47,992 nt of DNA from contig JAGXSJ010000120.1 of NCBI GenBank assembly GCA_018333895.1, positions 1-47,992 on the forward strand, read 5' to 3'. The stretch is from Truepera sp. (GTDB taxonomy: Bacteria; Deinococcota; Deinococci; Deinococcales; Trueperaceae). A model generated the notes under the pieces. It saw nothing but the letters and a program-made list of their open reading frames with translations. It was not told where the DNA came from and searched no databases. Numbering within the stretch: the stretch's first letter is position 1; each line of letters opens with the position of its first letter. The position numbers and the translations under genes were made by a program. Below, piece after piece: positions 1-9,612 of this stretch.

Positions 1-80
1 GCCTTGGCATAGTGCTTAAGCCACCCCTCGGCCATCTGGCTGCGGGCGGAGTTGTGGGTGCAAAGTACCAAGAGGCGCAT
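1..80 (-). CDS. arsC: Arsenate reductase / low-molecular-weight phosphatase family (N-terminal fragment)
   Basis: Only the first 26 codons lie in the window; the gene runs off the left edge. Read on the minus strand from the ATG at 80, the protein begins MRLLVLCTHNSARSQMAEGW. This is the hallmark of thioredoxin-coupled arsenate reductases of the low-molecular-weight tyrosine phosphatase fold: a beta strand followed by a C-X5-R phosphate loop (Cys7 to Arg13) and the SQMAEG helix. Such enzymes reduce arsenate to arsenite in the cytoplasm using the loop cysteine and two downstream cysteines that are outside the window. It is divergent from the LOG-family gene, with about 150 bases between the starts. 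The family call is firm for such a short fragment; arsenate specificity, as opposed to general phosphatase activity, is inferred. Confidence 0.8.
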   Translation of the reverse strand, partial: MRLLVLCTHNSARSQMAEGWLKHYAK

Positions 81-216
81 CAGTCGTCTCCTTTGGCTGC
101 CAGCGGTGGCAACCTTATCGTTGGACATGCTGCTTACCAGACCCCGGATCATCGGCAGCACCCCATAGTACCCGAGTTATTGTTGGGTCGGCACGCCCTG
201 TCGCCGTCGCGGTGGA

Positions 217-222
217 TAGAAT
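217..222 (+). promoter_or_regulatory. -10 element (TAGAAT) of a probable leaderless transcript
   Basis: TAGAAT ends 5 bases before the ATG at 228 and no Shine-Dalgarno is present. This fits leaderless initiation as known in Deinococcus. No clear -35 is visible. Confidence 0.45.
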
Positions 223-227
223 GGAGT

Positions 228-911
228 ATGAAGACCGAAAAGCAATATGTCATCGATGTGCTAGCCGAGGAGTCTTGGCGGCTGTTTCGCATCATGGGCG
301 AGTTCGTCCAGGGGTTTGAGGAGATGAGCGATGTCGGGCGGGCGGTGACTATCTTCGGCTCGGCCCGCTTTAAGCCCGATAACCCTTACTACGGCCAGGC
401 CGAGGCGCTAGCCAAGTCGCTGGCGCGTTCAGGCTACGCGGTGCTGACCGGCGGTGGCCCCGGCATCATGGAGGCGGCCAACAAGGGGGCCTTCGACATC
501 GGGGGGCGGAGCATCGGGCTTAATATCGACCTCCCGCACGAACAGTCGCCCAACCCGTATCAGACCGACGAGCTAAAGTTCCGCTACTTCTTTGTCCGCA
601 AGGTGATGCTGGTCAAGTACTCGACTGCCTTTGTGGTCTTCCCTGGTGGCTTCGGCACCATCGATGAGCTGTTTGAGTCGCTGACCTTGATTCAAACTAA
701 GAAGATCAAGCCCTTCCCGGTCTACCTGGTGGGGGTAGAGTTTTGGCAAGGGCTAGTGCAGTGGATGCGCGAGACGCTGGTGCGACAGGGCGCCATTCAC
801 GAACAGGACATGTACCTGTTTAAGGTGGTTGATGATATCGACAGTATCCCCCATGAGATTGAGCTGTACTACCAGAGCAACCATCACGGCGGTTTCCAAC
901 TGCCCTGGTAG
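228..911 (+). CDS. LOG-family (TIGR00730) nucleotide 5'-monophosphate phosphoribohydrolase-like protein
   Basis: The 227-residue protein carries both signatures of the LOG / 'lysine decarboxylase-like' family: GGGPGIMEAANKGA near residue 75 and PGGFGTIDELFE near residue 145, which form the nucleotide-binding and catalytic site. Family members cleave ribose 5-phosphate from nucleoside monophosphates; in plants and actinobacteria this releases cytokinins. Bacterial house-keeping roles are less clear. An open frame extends upstream to position 12, but that part is antisense to the arsenate reductase start and to its promoter region. The ATG at 228, placed just after a TAGAAT hexamer, is therefore preferred. 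The gene stands alone and is divergent from arsC. Confidence 0.85.
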   Translation: MKTEKQYVIDVLAEESWRLFRIMGEFVQGFEEMSDVGRAVTIFGSARFKPDNPYYGQAEALAKSLARSGYAVLTGGGPGIMEAANKGAFDIGGRSIGLNIDLPHEQSPNPYQTDELKFRYFFVRKVMLVKYSTAFVVFPGGFGTIDELFESLTLIQTKKIKPFPVYLVGVEFWQGLVQWMRETLVRQGAIHEQDMYLFKVVDDIDSIPHEIELYYQSNHHGGFQLPW

Positions 912-1218
912 TGCTAACTCGGCGCCTGAAAAGGGACTTATGCCTCTGGAAGCGAGCTACGCCGCGACTGATGCTTTAAGGTGATGTTCAAGGCACCACT
1001 GCTGATGTGGCCAGCGCCGCTCTACTCGCCGGGTGATGCCTGAAGAGTTGGCGTTAGAATGGACACTGGTGATTAGAGGCACGGTAGCTGGATTAAATAC
1101 ACCCTGATCTAGTGCGGCGCCACTAGGCTAACACTGGTCTGCATCTGCTTGGCGCGGCCTTGAAGCTGGAGCGCAGTTCAAAACGGCGAGGAGCCTAAAC
1201 GTATCGGAGGCCAAGGCC
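912..1218. other. Intergenic region, no feature recognised
   Basis: About 300 bases without a convincing gene, RNA or repeat. TAGAAT and TAAATA-like hexamers occur around 1050-1110 and could serve the downstream transporter, but none has a good -35 partner. A CGGAGG ribosome site lies close to the next start. Confidence 0.4.
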
Positions 1219-2211
1219 ATGGAAGTGATAGGCGTAATACTAGGACAGATCTCATCGCTGCCAATATTGTTCTTTGCCTTGGGTGTGTTTGCCGGGCTAG
1301 TCAAGTCTGACCTAAAGATTCCCGCGGATATGAGCACCGCCATGCTGCTCTTCTTGTTAGCCGCCATCGGCCTAGAGGGCGGAGTGGGGATTGCCAAAGC
1401 GGGCATCGCAGCGGTATGGGCGCCAGCGCTGGCGGCCGTTATTTTAGGTGTAAGTATCGTCTCGCTGGGATTTGTCATTTTAACTAGGTTGAAATTCGAT
1501 GTTGCCAATGCCGGAGCCATCGCCGGACACTATGGAGCCGTGAGCGCGGCAACGATGGTCGCCGGGTTTGCCTTTTTGGAGAAGCGCGGAACATCTTTTG
1601 AGGCCTTTGTGCCCGCGCTCTATCCTTTGATGGACAGTCCGGCTATCATTACCGCCATCTTCTTGGCGCGCTTCGCGTTGGCTAAAGCAAAAGTGGGCGC
1701 CGACGTGAGATTGAATAAACTGGAGCTTCTCAAGGAGGCCGTTCTCGGCAAGGCTATTCTGCTGTTGGGAGGCAGTCTGATCATCGGCTACATTGCAGGC
1801 TACACCGGGACAAGAACGGTCATGCCCTTCTTTGACGGCATGTTTGCGGGGGTATTGTGCCTGTTCCTGCTGGACATGGGGATTGTCGCCGCTGCGAGAC
1901 TAAATGAGTGGAAAACGGTCGGCGCTCGCCTACTGGCCTTCGCGCTCATCATGCCACCGATTCATGGCCTACTCGGAGTGTTTGTTGGCTCTTTGGTCGG
2001 GCTGAGTGTGGGTGGGGCGACGATGCTCGGTGTTATGGCCGGTAGCGCTTCGTATATCTCAGCGCCGGCGGCGATGAGAGCCGCCATCCCCGAGGCGAAT
2101 CCATCGCTCGCACTTACTGCGGCGCTGGCACTGACCTTCCCGTTTAATGTCACCGTAGGTATACCGCTTTACTATACGGTCGCCCAGATGGTGGTAACTA
2201 CACTCCGGTAG
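1219..2211 (+). CDS. SbtA-like sodium-dependent bicarbonate transporter family protein
   Basis: This 330-residue polytopic membrane protein matches the Sbt_1 (former DUF897) family. It has about ten hydrophobic segments arranged as two repeats, the N-terminal stretch FFALGVFAGLVKSDLKIP, the conserved GHYGAVSAATM segment near residue 110 and PLMDSPAI near residue 137. The cyanobacterial founder takes up bicarbonate with sodium. Homologues in heterotrophs are common, and their substrate is mostly untested. CGGAGG lies about 10 bases before the ATG. No partner PII-like gene (SbtB) is next to it, so the usual regulator is missing from this neighbourhood. Bicarbonate as substrate is inferred from family only; PEP carboxylase at 15.8 kb would be a consumer. 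Confidence 0.8.
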   Translation: MEVIGVILGQISSLPILFFALGVFAGLVKSDLKIPADMSTAMLLFLLAAIGLEGGVGIAKAGIAAVWAPALAAVILGVSIVSLGFVILTRLKFDVANAGAIAGHYGAVSAATMVAGFAFLEKRGTSFEAFVPALYPLMDSPAIITAIFLARFALAKAKVGADVRLNKLELLKEAVLGKAILLLGGSLIIGYIAGYTGTRTVMPFFDGMFAGVLCLFLLDMGIVAAARLNEWKTVGARLLAFALIMPPIHGLLGVFVGSLVGLSVGGATMLGVMAGSASYISAPAAMRAAIPEANPSLALTAALALTFPFNVTVGIPLYYTVAQMVVTTLR

Positions 2212-2309
2212 TACCGGCCAATTCCAGCTTTTCCCTAGCCCTATCAAATCAGTCCCTGCTTGGTAGGGCCACGGCTGGCTCTGGCCACGCGAGGCCGGCG
2301 TTCGACACG

Positions 2310-5300
2310 CTACTCGTCGTCGTCATTCACCACCGCCCCCACCACCGCCTGCCGCGCTCCCTGCAAAATCAGCCGCACCTCCGGGATGCTGTCCAGGCAG
2401 AGCACCAGCTTCCGCGCCGGATGCTGCGGGTCGTAGAGCCGCGTATAGAGCGCCCGCAAACCCTCCACTCCGGGTGATTCCGGCCAGGCGACCGCCGAGA
2501 GCGTCTCGAAGGGCCGCCGCCCCGCACCGTGTAATACGTCCGGCAGGTAAAGCTCAAAGACGAGCGCATCCAGCAGTTGCTCAAAAAAGGGCACCATGAG
2601 CGCGGCTTGGGAACCGGCGGGGGGCTGCGCCGAGAGCAGCAGGTAGTCCACCAGGCGGGTGACGAGGGCTTGGGTGGGAGGTGGGGCGTTGGGGATGGGG
2701 AATTTAGTGAGATAGATGGCGCTAGGCTCGAAGTAACCGTTTTGAAGCTTGGGAAGAAGTTGCTGAAAGAGCCAGTTGACAACTTGAGAGTTTAGGATGC
2801 CGATAAGGTACTTTGGCGCTCTCGGAATGATGAAAGTTTTCTGGTTTGAGAAGTACGCTTGGTCGTCCCATGCAAACTCATTTCGTAAGCATATGTTCGG
2901 ATAGACAATCTTCGGCTGCTCGAACTCCTGCCAATAATCGCAAGAGCGCAACTCCCAGAAGTATTTCCCCTGGTCGTAGCGCTTGATGAGCTGCTCTCGG
3001 TATTGCTGCATGAAGGCGTGGATGGCGGGGTAGGTGTCTCGGAAAATCCGCTCGGCTTCCGCGTCTGGTTTGTTGCTCCAGGGGTGCGTCTTGTTCTCCG
3101 AGGACTCGATCTTGATAAGATACTGCTCGGCAAAGTCCACCCGCCAGCGCTTCACGTCCCGCCCGCGCAAGAAGGGCTTCAAGACCTCGGCGCTTTTGGG
3201 GTCTTGCTGGATGAGCGCGTCGCGCACGGCCCGCCCCACCACGAACGCCTCGTTGAAGCCGGTCTTTATCCCGTAGTAAAACCGCCCGTTCACGTACTCG
3301 CCCAGCGGCGTCCCGGCTTGCCGCAGCGTTTCCAGCAGCTTTAGCACGGCCGGTCTCTCGATGCGCCAGCCGTCCGGCGTCAGGACGCGCTGGGGCATCG
3401 CGAAGCTCTCGGCCTCGAAGGTGTCGCGGAAGGTCTCGATGTCGGCTTTGGGGTTCCAGGACAGCACGCGCATGGCGTTACCGTTGGGTAGCGCCTTCTG
3501 CGTCAGCAGGATGCTCGGGTAAGCAATCGCGGTAAAGACGGGCGCGTCGCCGAAGTCGATCAAGAGCCGGATGCGGGTCTGCCGGGCGAGGTAGTCGCGC
3601 AGGAGTTTGCCGTAACCGCTGCGGAAGTACTTGTTGGAGCAGATATAAGCGAGTACGCCACCGAATTTGAGCAGGTCCACGCCGCGCCGGAAGAAGTAGA
3701 CGAAGAGGTCGGCGGTGCCGGTGTACACGCCGGTGTTTGGGCCGTCGTAGTGGCGCTTGAGGGCGGGTTTGTCGTCCTTGAACTTTTCCTGGCGGATGTA
3801 GGGCGGGTTGCCGATGACGACCCCAAAGCCCCCCGTGAGGCCGAACATCCAGGCGGGATCGAAGAAGGGGGCGCTGGCATTCTGGTTATAGGGGTCAAAG
3901 TTCGCCATCTCGTCGGCGACTTTGGTGTCGAAGCCGTGCTCCTTAAGGATGGCGGCAATCTCGCGGCGGGTGTCGGCGTCCCGCTTGCGTAGCCGCTTCT
4001 TGTCGCTGAACTTGCGCGCCTTGAAGTGCTGGTGGCGGATGCGCTCCAGCTCCTGTTCCTTGGCGTAGACCTCCAGCGGCTTGATGCCTTGCGCCTCCGG
4101 CAAGGGGTAGAGGGCGTTCGCCGCGACGAACTTGGTCTCGAGGTTGGGCAAGGGCAAAATGCCCCGGTTGGGGCGGCTGTCGTTCACCTTCTGGTCCACG
4201 ATCAGTGAGATGAAGCAGCGCAGCTTGGCGATTTGCACGGCGATCGGCTGGATGTCCACGCCGAAGATGCAGTTCTCGATGAGGTAGAGCTTGCGGGCGT
4301 AGTCGGGTTCGGTGAGGTAGGGGTCGAAGGCGTCCTGGAGGGTCTGGACGCGCTCCTTGAGGCGCTCTAAGACTTCGGCTTCGGCCTTATTGCGGGCTTC
4401 GGCGAGCTGGATGCCCCGGATGGTCTCGAGGTCTAGTTTAAGCGCCCTAACCTCGGGGTCGGCCCGGACTTCGGCCTCTAAGCGCGCTTCCTGCTGCTCT
4501 TTCCACTGTGCGCCGCCGGGGTCGAGCTGTGAAAGGACGTGGACGAGCTTTTGCAGGACGCCCAGGGGGAACGCACCGGAGCCGCAGGCGGGGTCGAGGG
4601 TGGTGCAGCCGTCAAGGGCGGCGATGAGCCGGGCGCGCTCGTCATCGGTGAAAGCGGGTGCCGTGCTCTGGTACTCCAGCAGCGCCCGCAGGCGGCTCGA
4701 TAGGTCGTCACCCGCGCCCAGCTTCTCGGTGAGGTAGGCCAGGAGGCTCTCGTCCACCATGAAGTCCACCACGTCCCTGGGGGTGTAGAAGGAGCCAGTC
4801 TCCTTGCGGGCGCTCTCTTCGGTCTCGGGGTTGTGGGCGGCCAGCAGGTTCTCGAAGACCTTGCCCAGAAGCTCGGGGTCGAGCGCGACCTCCTCCTCGA
4901 TGGGCGTGTTTTCGGTGATGGTGAACTTGTAGGAGCTGAGGATGGAGAGCAGCCCGCGCACCTCGTAGCGCTTGCCCTTGGTGCCGTAGGCGGCGTTCAG
5001 GTCGGCGCGGGTGGGGCGGGCAAAGAAGAGCGCGTTGGGGACGTTAGCGCGGTGATTGGGGCGGTCGGAAAAGCCGTCAATCCGCACTTCGGGGGTGTTC
5101 TGGGCTTCGTCCCGTTCACGGTCGAGGCATTCGAAGAGTCCGCCGTTCAAAAAGGGCACCGATGCGAAGAGCTTCAGCGCCGCGTCCGGATCCGTGAACA
5201 TGGACTTGTAGCGGTAGAGGGTGTGGACCATGTAGCCCGCGTTGTAGCGACTCGGGGCGTCGTCTTTGAAGCGGCGGCCGTCGCCCATGTCGGTGTTGAG

Positions 5301-6227
5301 GGTGGCGAAAAAGAGGTTTTGCAGGATGGCCTGGTAGTAGCTGCTGCCCTCCCCCTGCGGGTCGAAGTCCTTGAGGAGCGCTTTCAGCCGGGCTTCCTCG
5401 AAGAGCTTGTCCGGCACGAGCTGCTTTTCCCGCAGGAACCACACGAAAATCAGGCGCGTCAGCAGCCGGATGAGCTGGAGGTGCTGCTTGCGGCGCTTCT
5501 CGGCGGGTTTTGGCTCGTCGCGCACGTCGGGGAAACTCACACCGCTGTGCTCGGCGGCCCAGTAGAACCAGTTGGCTAGCTCGCGGAAAAAGCGCTTGTT
5601 CAGCTCGTTGCTGTCCAGGACCCGGCGCCAGGCACGGTCGAGTTCGGCAAAGTGGGTAAGAGGTTTTTTCTCGGCGAGGCGCGCCAAGGCGAGGTCGGCC
5701 AGGATGTCCAGGTGTGCGCGGTGCGGGCTTTGGAAGCGGATGTCGCGGATGAGCGTGACTTTTTCCAGCACGTCTTTGGCGTCGTCCCGCCGGTTAACGC
5801 GGCGCTGGACGGCTGCGACCGTGAGCAAGTCGCCGTGCTTGAAGGTCACCATCACCGGCATGGGGAAGGCCCGGTTGAGGGCGCGCGCAAAGGTGGCAAG
5901 CTCGGTGCGGGTGTAGGGTTTAGCCTCAAGCTCCACTGCCGCGAAGACGTAGGACTCGAGGATTTGATTCTCGTAGCGTCCGACACCGAGACTCGTCTGC
6001 CCGGCAAGCGGCAGCTCGCCGGTGGTGAGCTGAAAGAGGAGGTCGAAGCGCCTAACGTGCGGGGCGAGGGGCGCAAGGGGCGCCGGCGGAAGCTCACTGA
6101 AGGCCATGTCGAGCGTGCGGTCGCTCCGGTAGCCGAGTGCGCTCCAGAGGGAGAGCGCCGCGTCCTTGAGGGGCCGCCTTCCGAAGTCCTCCAGGGCGAC
6201 GCGGAGGCTCTCTCTCAGGTCACTCAT
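2310..6227 (-). CDS. Eco57I-type adenine DNA methyltransferase / restriction-modification protein (1305 aa)
   Basis: A very large methyltransferase of the type IIG / Eco57I group. The S-adenosylmethionine motif DPACGSGAF lies near residue 545 and the catalytic motif NPPY near residue 807. That order is typical of gamma-class N6-adenine methyltransferases. The ~480 residues before motif I resemble the N-terminal part of similar proteins, but I see no clear PD-(D/E)XK nuclease triad there. The last ~400 residues (from about 920) look like a TaqI-type target-recognition domain. The start overlaps the stop of the upstream helicase gene by 8 bases, so the two are translationally coupled. The likely role is to methylate self DNA and recognise the target, while the partner supplies translocation and cutting. 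The recognition site cannot be read from sequence. Confidence 0.85.
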   Translation of the reverse strand: MSDLRESLRVALEDFGRRPLKDAALSLWSALGYRSDRTLDMAFSELPPAPLAPLAPHVRRFDLLFQLTTGELPLAGQTSLGVGRYENQILESYVFAAVELEAKPYTRTELATFARALNRAFPMPVMVTFKHGDLLTVAAVQRRVNRRDDAKDVLEKVTLIRDIRFQSPHRAHLDILADLALARLAEKKPLTHFAELDRAWRRVLDSNELNKRFFRELANWFYWAAEHSGVSFPDVRDEPKPAEKRRKQHLQLIRLLTRLIFVWFLREKQLVPDKLFEEARLKALLKDFDPQGEGSSYYQAILQNLFFATLNTDMGDGRRFKDDAPSRYNAGYMVHTLYRYKSMFTDPDAALKLFASVPFLNGGLFECLDRERDEAQNTPEVRIDGFSDRPNHRANVPNALFFARPTRADLNAAYGTKGKRYEVRGLLSILSSYKFTITENTPIEEEVALDPELLGKVFENLLAAHNPETEESARKETGSFYTPRDVVDFMVDESLLAYLTEKLGAGDDLSSRLRALLEYQSTAPAFTDDERARLIAALDGCTTLDPACGSGAFPLGVLQKLVHVLSQLDPGGAQWKEQQEARLEAEVRADPEVRALKLDLETIRGIQLAEARNKAEAEVLERLKERVQTLQDAFDPYLTEPDYARKLYLIENCIFGVDIQPIAVQIAKLRCFISLIVDQKVNDSRPNRGILPLPNLETKFVAANALYPLPEAQGIKPLEVYAKEQELERIRHQHFKARKFSDKKRLRKRDADTRREIAAILKEHGFDTKVADEMANFDPYNQNASAPFFDPAWMFGLTGGFGVVIGNPPYIRQEKFKDDKPALKRHYDGPNTGVYTGTADLFVYFFRRGVDLLKFGGVLAYICSNKYFRSGYGKLLRDYLARQTRIRLLIDFGDAPVFTAIAYPSILLTQKALPNGNAMRVLSWNPKADIETFRDTFEAESFAMPQRVLTPDGWRIERPAVLKLLETLRQAGTPLGEYVNGRFYYGIKTGFNEAFVVGRAVRDALIQQDPKSAEVLKPFLRGRDVKRWRVDFAEQYLIKIESSENKTHPWSNKPDAEAERIFRDTYPAIHAFMQQYREQLIKRYDQGKYFWELRSCDYWQEFEQPKIVYPNICLRNEFAWDDQAYFSNQKTFIIPRAPKYLIGILNSQVVNWLFQQLLPKLQNGYFEPSAIYLTKFPIPNAPPPTQALVTRLVDYLLLSAQPPAGSQAALMVPFFEQLLDALVFELYLPDVLHGAGRRPFETLSAVAWPESPGVEGLRALYTRLYDPQHPARKLVLCLDSIPEVRLILQGARQAVVGAVVNDDDE

Positions 6228-9200
6228 GTATAGGCTCCGTGACGATGAGCCAGGTCACGAGGTCGAACTCGGTCTCCTCGGTCACCTGCGCTTCGCGCTT
6301 GGGCAGGGTTGCGCCGCGCCCGGACAACAAGCTCTGCGAAGCCTTGCGTTGGAAAGCGCCGCGAATACTTGCCAGGGCGGCCTTTAGCAACGCGGTTTCG
6401 ACCTCCAGATGTTCCAGGTTGTTGGTTCGCCGGTCGAAATAGTCGTGAAGCGCCTGGTCGGCCTGTGGTTCAGCGGCGCAGAGCGCGCGGAAGAGCTCCA
6501 GGGTTTGACGGGCCTGCGCGTAGGTGTAGCGCACCTCGCCGCCCTCTTGCACGTAGACCAGGAAGTAAGGGGTGAGCGGGTTGAGGCTGCCGTCAGGCGC
6601 GAGGCCGCGCTGCCGCAAGCAGAAGATGATGCCCGGCTCCGCTGCACCACGTGCCCGCACCAGGGCGAATAGGCCCAGCGCGGCAGCCTCGAGGGCGTCT
6701 TGGTGCGCGTCCAGATAGCCGCGCAAGTCTGCGCGGAAGTCGTCCAAACTAAAGTCCGCCAGGGTCACGCCGCCCTCCAAGTCCTCAAGGTCGAGCACCT
6801 CGTCTTTGAGGCGCATAAGCTGCTGGTCACGGTAGGACAGCTCCGTGCGCACCTGCTCGGGGGTGAGCGGGTTGTCCTGGGCGGTCGCGGTCAGGTCGAC
6901 TAGGGCCATGCGCGCCTCCACGCGGTTCTTAAGGTTCAGGTAGTCGTTCAGGTCGTCGGTGGGCCAGAAGTTGACCATCTGGATGCGCTCGTTTTGACTG
7001 CCGATGCGGTCAACGCGTCCGAAGCGCTGGATGAGGCGCACCGGGTTCCAGTGGATGTCGTAATTGACCACCTGGTCGCAGTCCTGAAGGTTTTGCCCTT
7101 CGGAGATGCAGTCGGTGGCGATGAGCACGTCTATCTCCGCGTCCTGTGGGAAACCTGGAAGCTGAGCGCGGCGCTTGGCGCGCGGCGCGAAGTTGGTGAG
7201 GATGGCGCTAAAGTCGCTGCGGCCCAGCGTGGTGGCATTCTCGCCGGTACCGACCACCAGCCCAAGGTGGACGCCCTCAGCCCTGGCCCACGGCAAAAGC
7301 TGCTCATACAGGTATTTGGCGGTATCGGCGAAGGCGGTAAAGACCAGGGTCTTGCGGTTGGCTTCCCTCTGTCTGGTCACGGTCGGCGCGCTTAACTTAT
7401 CCGTCAGGATGCCCCGCAGCTCCTGGAGCTTGGCGTCGCGCTCGGCCGTGACCATGCGGGCCACTTCCAGAATGGACGCAAGTTGCTGCTCGTCGGCGTA
7501 CAGGTCGCGGAGCCAGCGCGCGGTGTCGAGGTGCCGAAGGTCATAGCGGACGTTCCTGCCGATTTGCAGGGCTAGCTGCAGCTCCTCGTCGTCCAGGCTG
7601 AGATCATTTGGGGCGTCGGCGTCGAGCGCCGCCAAGTCGCCCGCATCGCGGCGGGTCTCGAAGGTCTCGAGCTTAGTGATGAGAGCGCGTATCTTGCCGA
7701 TGGTACGCTCCAGTGTCACCGCAAAGGAGTATACGCTGCTCTCGAGGCGCTTTAAGAAGTTCACCCTCATCATGCCGATGAGGTAGCGCTCGCGGTTGGC
7801 CTGCGAGAAGTTGCTGACGGCGTCCTGCTCGTAGCGTGCGCGGTGGGGCGGCAGCACGTAGCTGAAGGGGTTGAAGAGGGCGAGCCGGTACTTGTCGATT
7901 TCGTCATGGACGGCTTTGAAACTCGGGAAAAAGCGCTTGGTATCTATGTCGGCAAAGACAGCGACGGGCTTTTGGCGCTCCGGGAAGCCGCCTAAGCGCG
8001 CCAGTTCGTGACCGTAGTACGTGCGGATGTGCTGGCGCGAACGGGCCAGCGTCAGGCCGTCGAGCAGCGTGAAAAAGCTGGCGCTGAGGCGCGTCAACAG
8101 GGCGTCGGGCGTGCGGGCCGGGCCATCGGCCCACTGATTGAAGTTGCGTTGGGCGACCGCCAGCACGTCTTTGACGCTGGCCGCCCCGAGCGACTCGGCG
8201 AAGGCGCGGTCATCGCCACCCGATATCAACAGGAGCTGATTGCGGAGGTCGCTCAAGTCGGTGTTGACGGGCGTCGCCGAGAGGAGCAGCACCTTGGTCG
8301 GCACGCCCGAGGCGATGATGTCTTCTAGGAGGCGCTCGTAGCGGCTCTTGCGAATGACGTTGCCATCTTCGCCCCGCTTGCCTCGCGTGTTGTTGCGGAA
8401 GTTGTGGCTCTCGTCGATCACCACCAGGTCATAGTTGCCCCAGTTGAGCGTCTCTAGGTTGATGGGGCCGACGGTGCCCGAATCCCTCGAGAGGTCGGTG
8501 TGCGAGAGCACCGTGTAGGCGAAGCGGTCACGCAGGAAGGGGTTGAGCGCGCTGTTGTTCTGGGCTTGGTAGAGCGTCCAGTTCTCCCGGAGCTTCTTGG
8601 GGGTGAGGACGAGCACGCGGTCGTTCAAACTTTCGAAGTACTTGATGACGGCCAGCGCCGTGTAAGTCTTGCCCAGTCCTACGCTGTCGGCCAGGATGCA
8701 GCCTCGGTACTTGAGCAGTTTGCGAATAACCGCCTCGGCGCCGTGCCGCTGGAACTCGAAGAGCGTCTGCCAGATGTCGCTTTCCTGAAGGCGCTGAGGC
8801 TGCTTAAGCTCCCCCGGCCCGTCCCGGTCAGGGGGGAACAGATGGTGGAGGGTTTGGTAGTAGATGAATTGCGGGGCTTTGGGGAGGTAGAGGCGCTCGA
8901 GGTGCCGCAGCACCTGCGCCTTGACGTCCTCGACGAGAGCGGGGTGGTCCCAGAGGGCGTCGAACCAGTTGCGCAAGTCTTCCTGGTCACGCGAATCGGT
9001 GACCTCGAGGTTTAGCTCGATGTTGCTCCGACCGCCGAGGCCAAGGCCTCGCACTGTGAAGTTGGAGCTGCCCAGCACCGCCCGCTCGTAGTCACCTTGC
9101 TTGATGTGATAGAGCTTGCCGTGTACGAAGTCGGGCTTGCGCACCGATCGCACCTCGGCTTTCTCCGTGAGCCAGCGGGCGCAGTCCCTGGCGACACGGC

Positions 9201-9492
9201 TCTGGCGGAGTTGCGCGGACAGCTCGAGCCGATCTTCGGCGATGTGAGCGTGCGGGGCTGGGGCTTTAGCCGGGTCGAGGGTCGCGATGAAGTTCGGTTC
9301 GCCGAAGAGGAAACGGAGCTTGTGAACGCCCTCGAGCGTGGGTTTAAGAGCGTCGTAGGCGTGAATGGTGAAAAAAGCTGAGACAACCGACAGTTCTGCG
9401 CCCGGGCGCACTTTGTCTTGCAAGAAAGCGCCGACGGAGCCCCGAGCGTGATTGTCTAGCAGCCGTGAGGGCAAGAGCTGACGGGTCATCAT
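6220..9492 (-). CDS. PLD-family nuclease fused to SNF2-type helicase (1090 aa)
   Basis: The N-terminal domain (about residues 1-190) is a phospholipase-D-type nuclease with one HKD-like motif: His124-Gly-Lys126 followed by GSSNF at 141-145. A complete SF2/SNF2 motor follows: Walker A DSVGLGKT near 269-276, the DESH box, SATP, and a C-terminal RecA domain with QRFGRVDRIG. The fusion corresponds to the class described as HKD nucleases joined to Snf2-like helicases. PLD nucleases act as dimers, so one motif per chain is normal. Sharing an operon with a large methyltransferase points to DNA restriction driven by ATP. It resembles parts of DISARM (a helicase with a methylase and a PLD protein), but the DrmA and DrmB genes are absent here. 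Start: two adjacent ATGs at 9492 and 9489. Confidence 0.87.
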   Translation of the reverse strand: MMTRQLLPSRLLDNHARGSVGAFLQDKVRPGAELSVVSAFFTIHAYDALKPTLEGVHKLRFLFGEPNFIATLDPAKAPAPHAHIAEDRLELSAQLRQSRVARDCARWLTEKAEVRSVRKPDFVHGKLYHIKQGDYERAVLGSSNFTVRGLGLGGRSNIELNLEVTDSRDQEDLRNWFDALWDHPALVEDVKAQVLRHLERLYLPKAPQFIYYQTLHHLFPPDRDGPGELKQPQRLQESDIWQTLFEFQRHGAEAVIRKLLKYRGCILADSVGLGKTYTALAVIKYFESLNDRVLVLTPKKLRENWTLYQAQNNSALNPFLRDRFAYTVLSHTDLSRDSGTVGPINLETLNWGNYDLVVIDESHNFRNNTRGKRGEDGNVIRKSRYERLLEDIIASGVPTKVLLLSATPVNTDLSDLRNQLLLISGGDDRAFAESLGAASVKDVLAVAQRNFNQWADGPARTPDALLTRLSASFFTLLDGLTLARSRQHIRTYYGHELARLGGFPERQKPVAVFADIDTKRFFPSFKAVHDEIDKYRLALFNPFSYVLPPHRARYEQDAVSNFSQANRERYLIGMMRVNFLKRLESSVYSFAVTLERTIGKIRALITKLETFETRRDAGDLAALDADAPNDLSLDDEELQLALQIGRNVRYDLRHLDTARWLRDLYADEQQLASILEVARMVTAERDAKLQELRGILTDKLSAPTVTRQREANRKTLVFTAFADTAKYLYEQLLPWARAEGVHLGLVVGTGENATTLGRSDFSAILTNFAPRAKRRAQLPGFPQDAEIDVLIATDCISEGQNLQDCDQVVNYDIHWNPVRLIQRFGRVDRIGSQNERIQMVNFWPTDDLNDYLNLKNRVEARMALVDLTATAQDNPLTPEQVRTELSYRDQQLMRLKDEVLDLEDLEGGVTLADFSLDDFRADLRGYLDAHQDALEAAALGLFALVRARGAAEPGIIFCLRQRGLAPDGSLNPLTPYFLVYVQEGGEVRYTYAQARQTLELFRALCAAEPQADQALHDYFDRRTNNLEHLEVETALLKAALASIRGAFQRKASQSLLSGRGATLPKREAQVTEETEFDLVTWLIVTEPIHE

Positions 9493-9612
9493 GATCTGCT
9501 AGCATTTTAACCGGGTATAGCTATTTTTACGAACGGGTTGGCAGTGTGACAAAACCGGCATTCAAGACTCGGATACCGGCGCCGGTGCGAGAATATGGCT
9601 CTCAAGTTAGCC

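Noticed and set aside
4833-5579. Long plus-strand ORF (248 codons) inside the methyltransferase gene
   Set aside because: It is antisense to a well-supported conserved protein and its valine/glutamate/glycine-rich translation is typical of a GC-rich shadow frame.
2310-9492. Calling the restriction module a complete DISARM or BREX system
   Set aside because: No DrmA, DrmB, PglZ or BrxC-like gene is present; only a methyltransferase and a PLD-helicase are seen.
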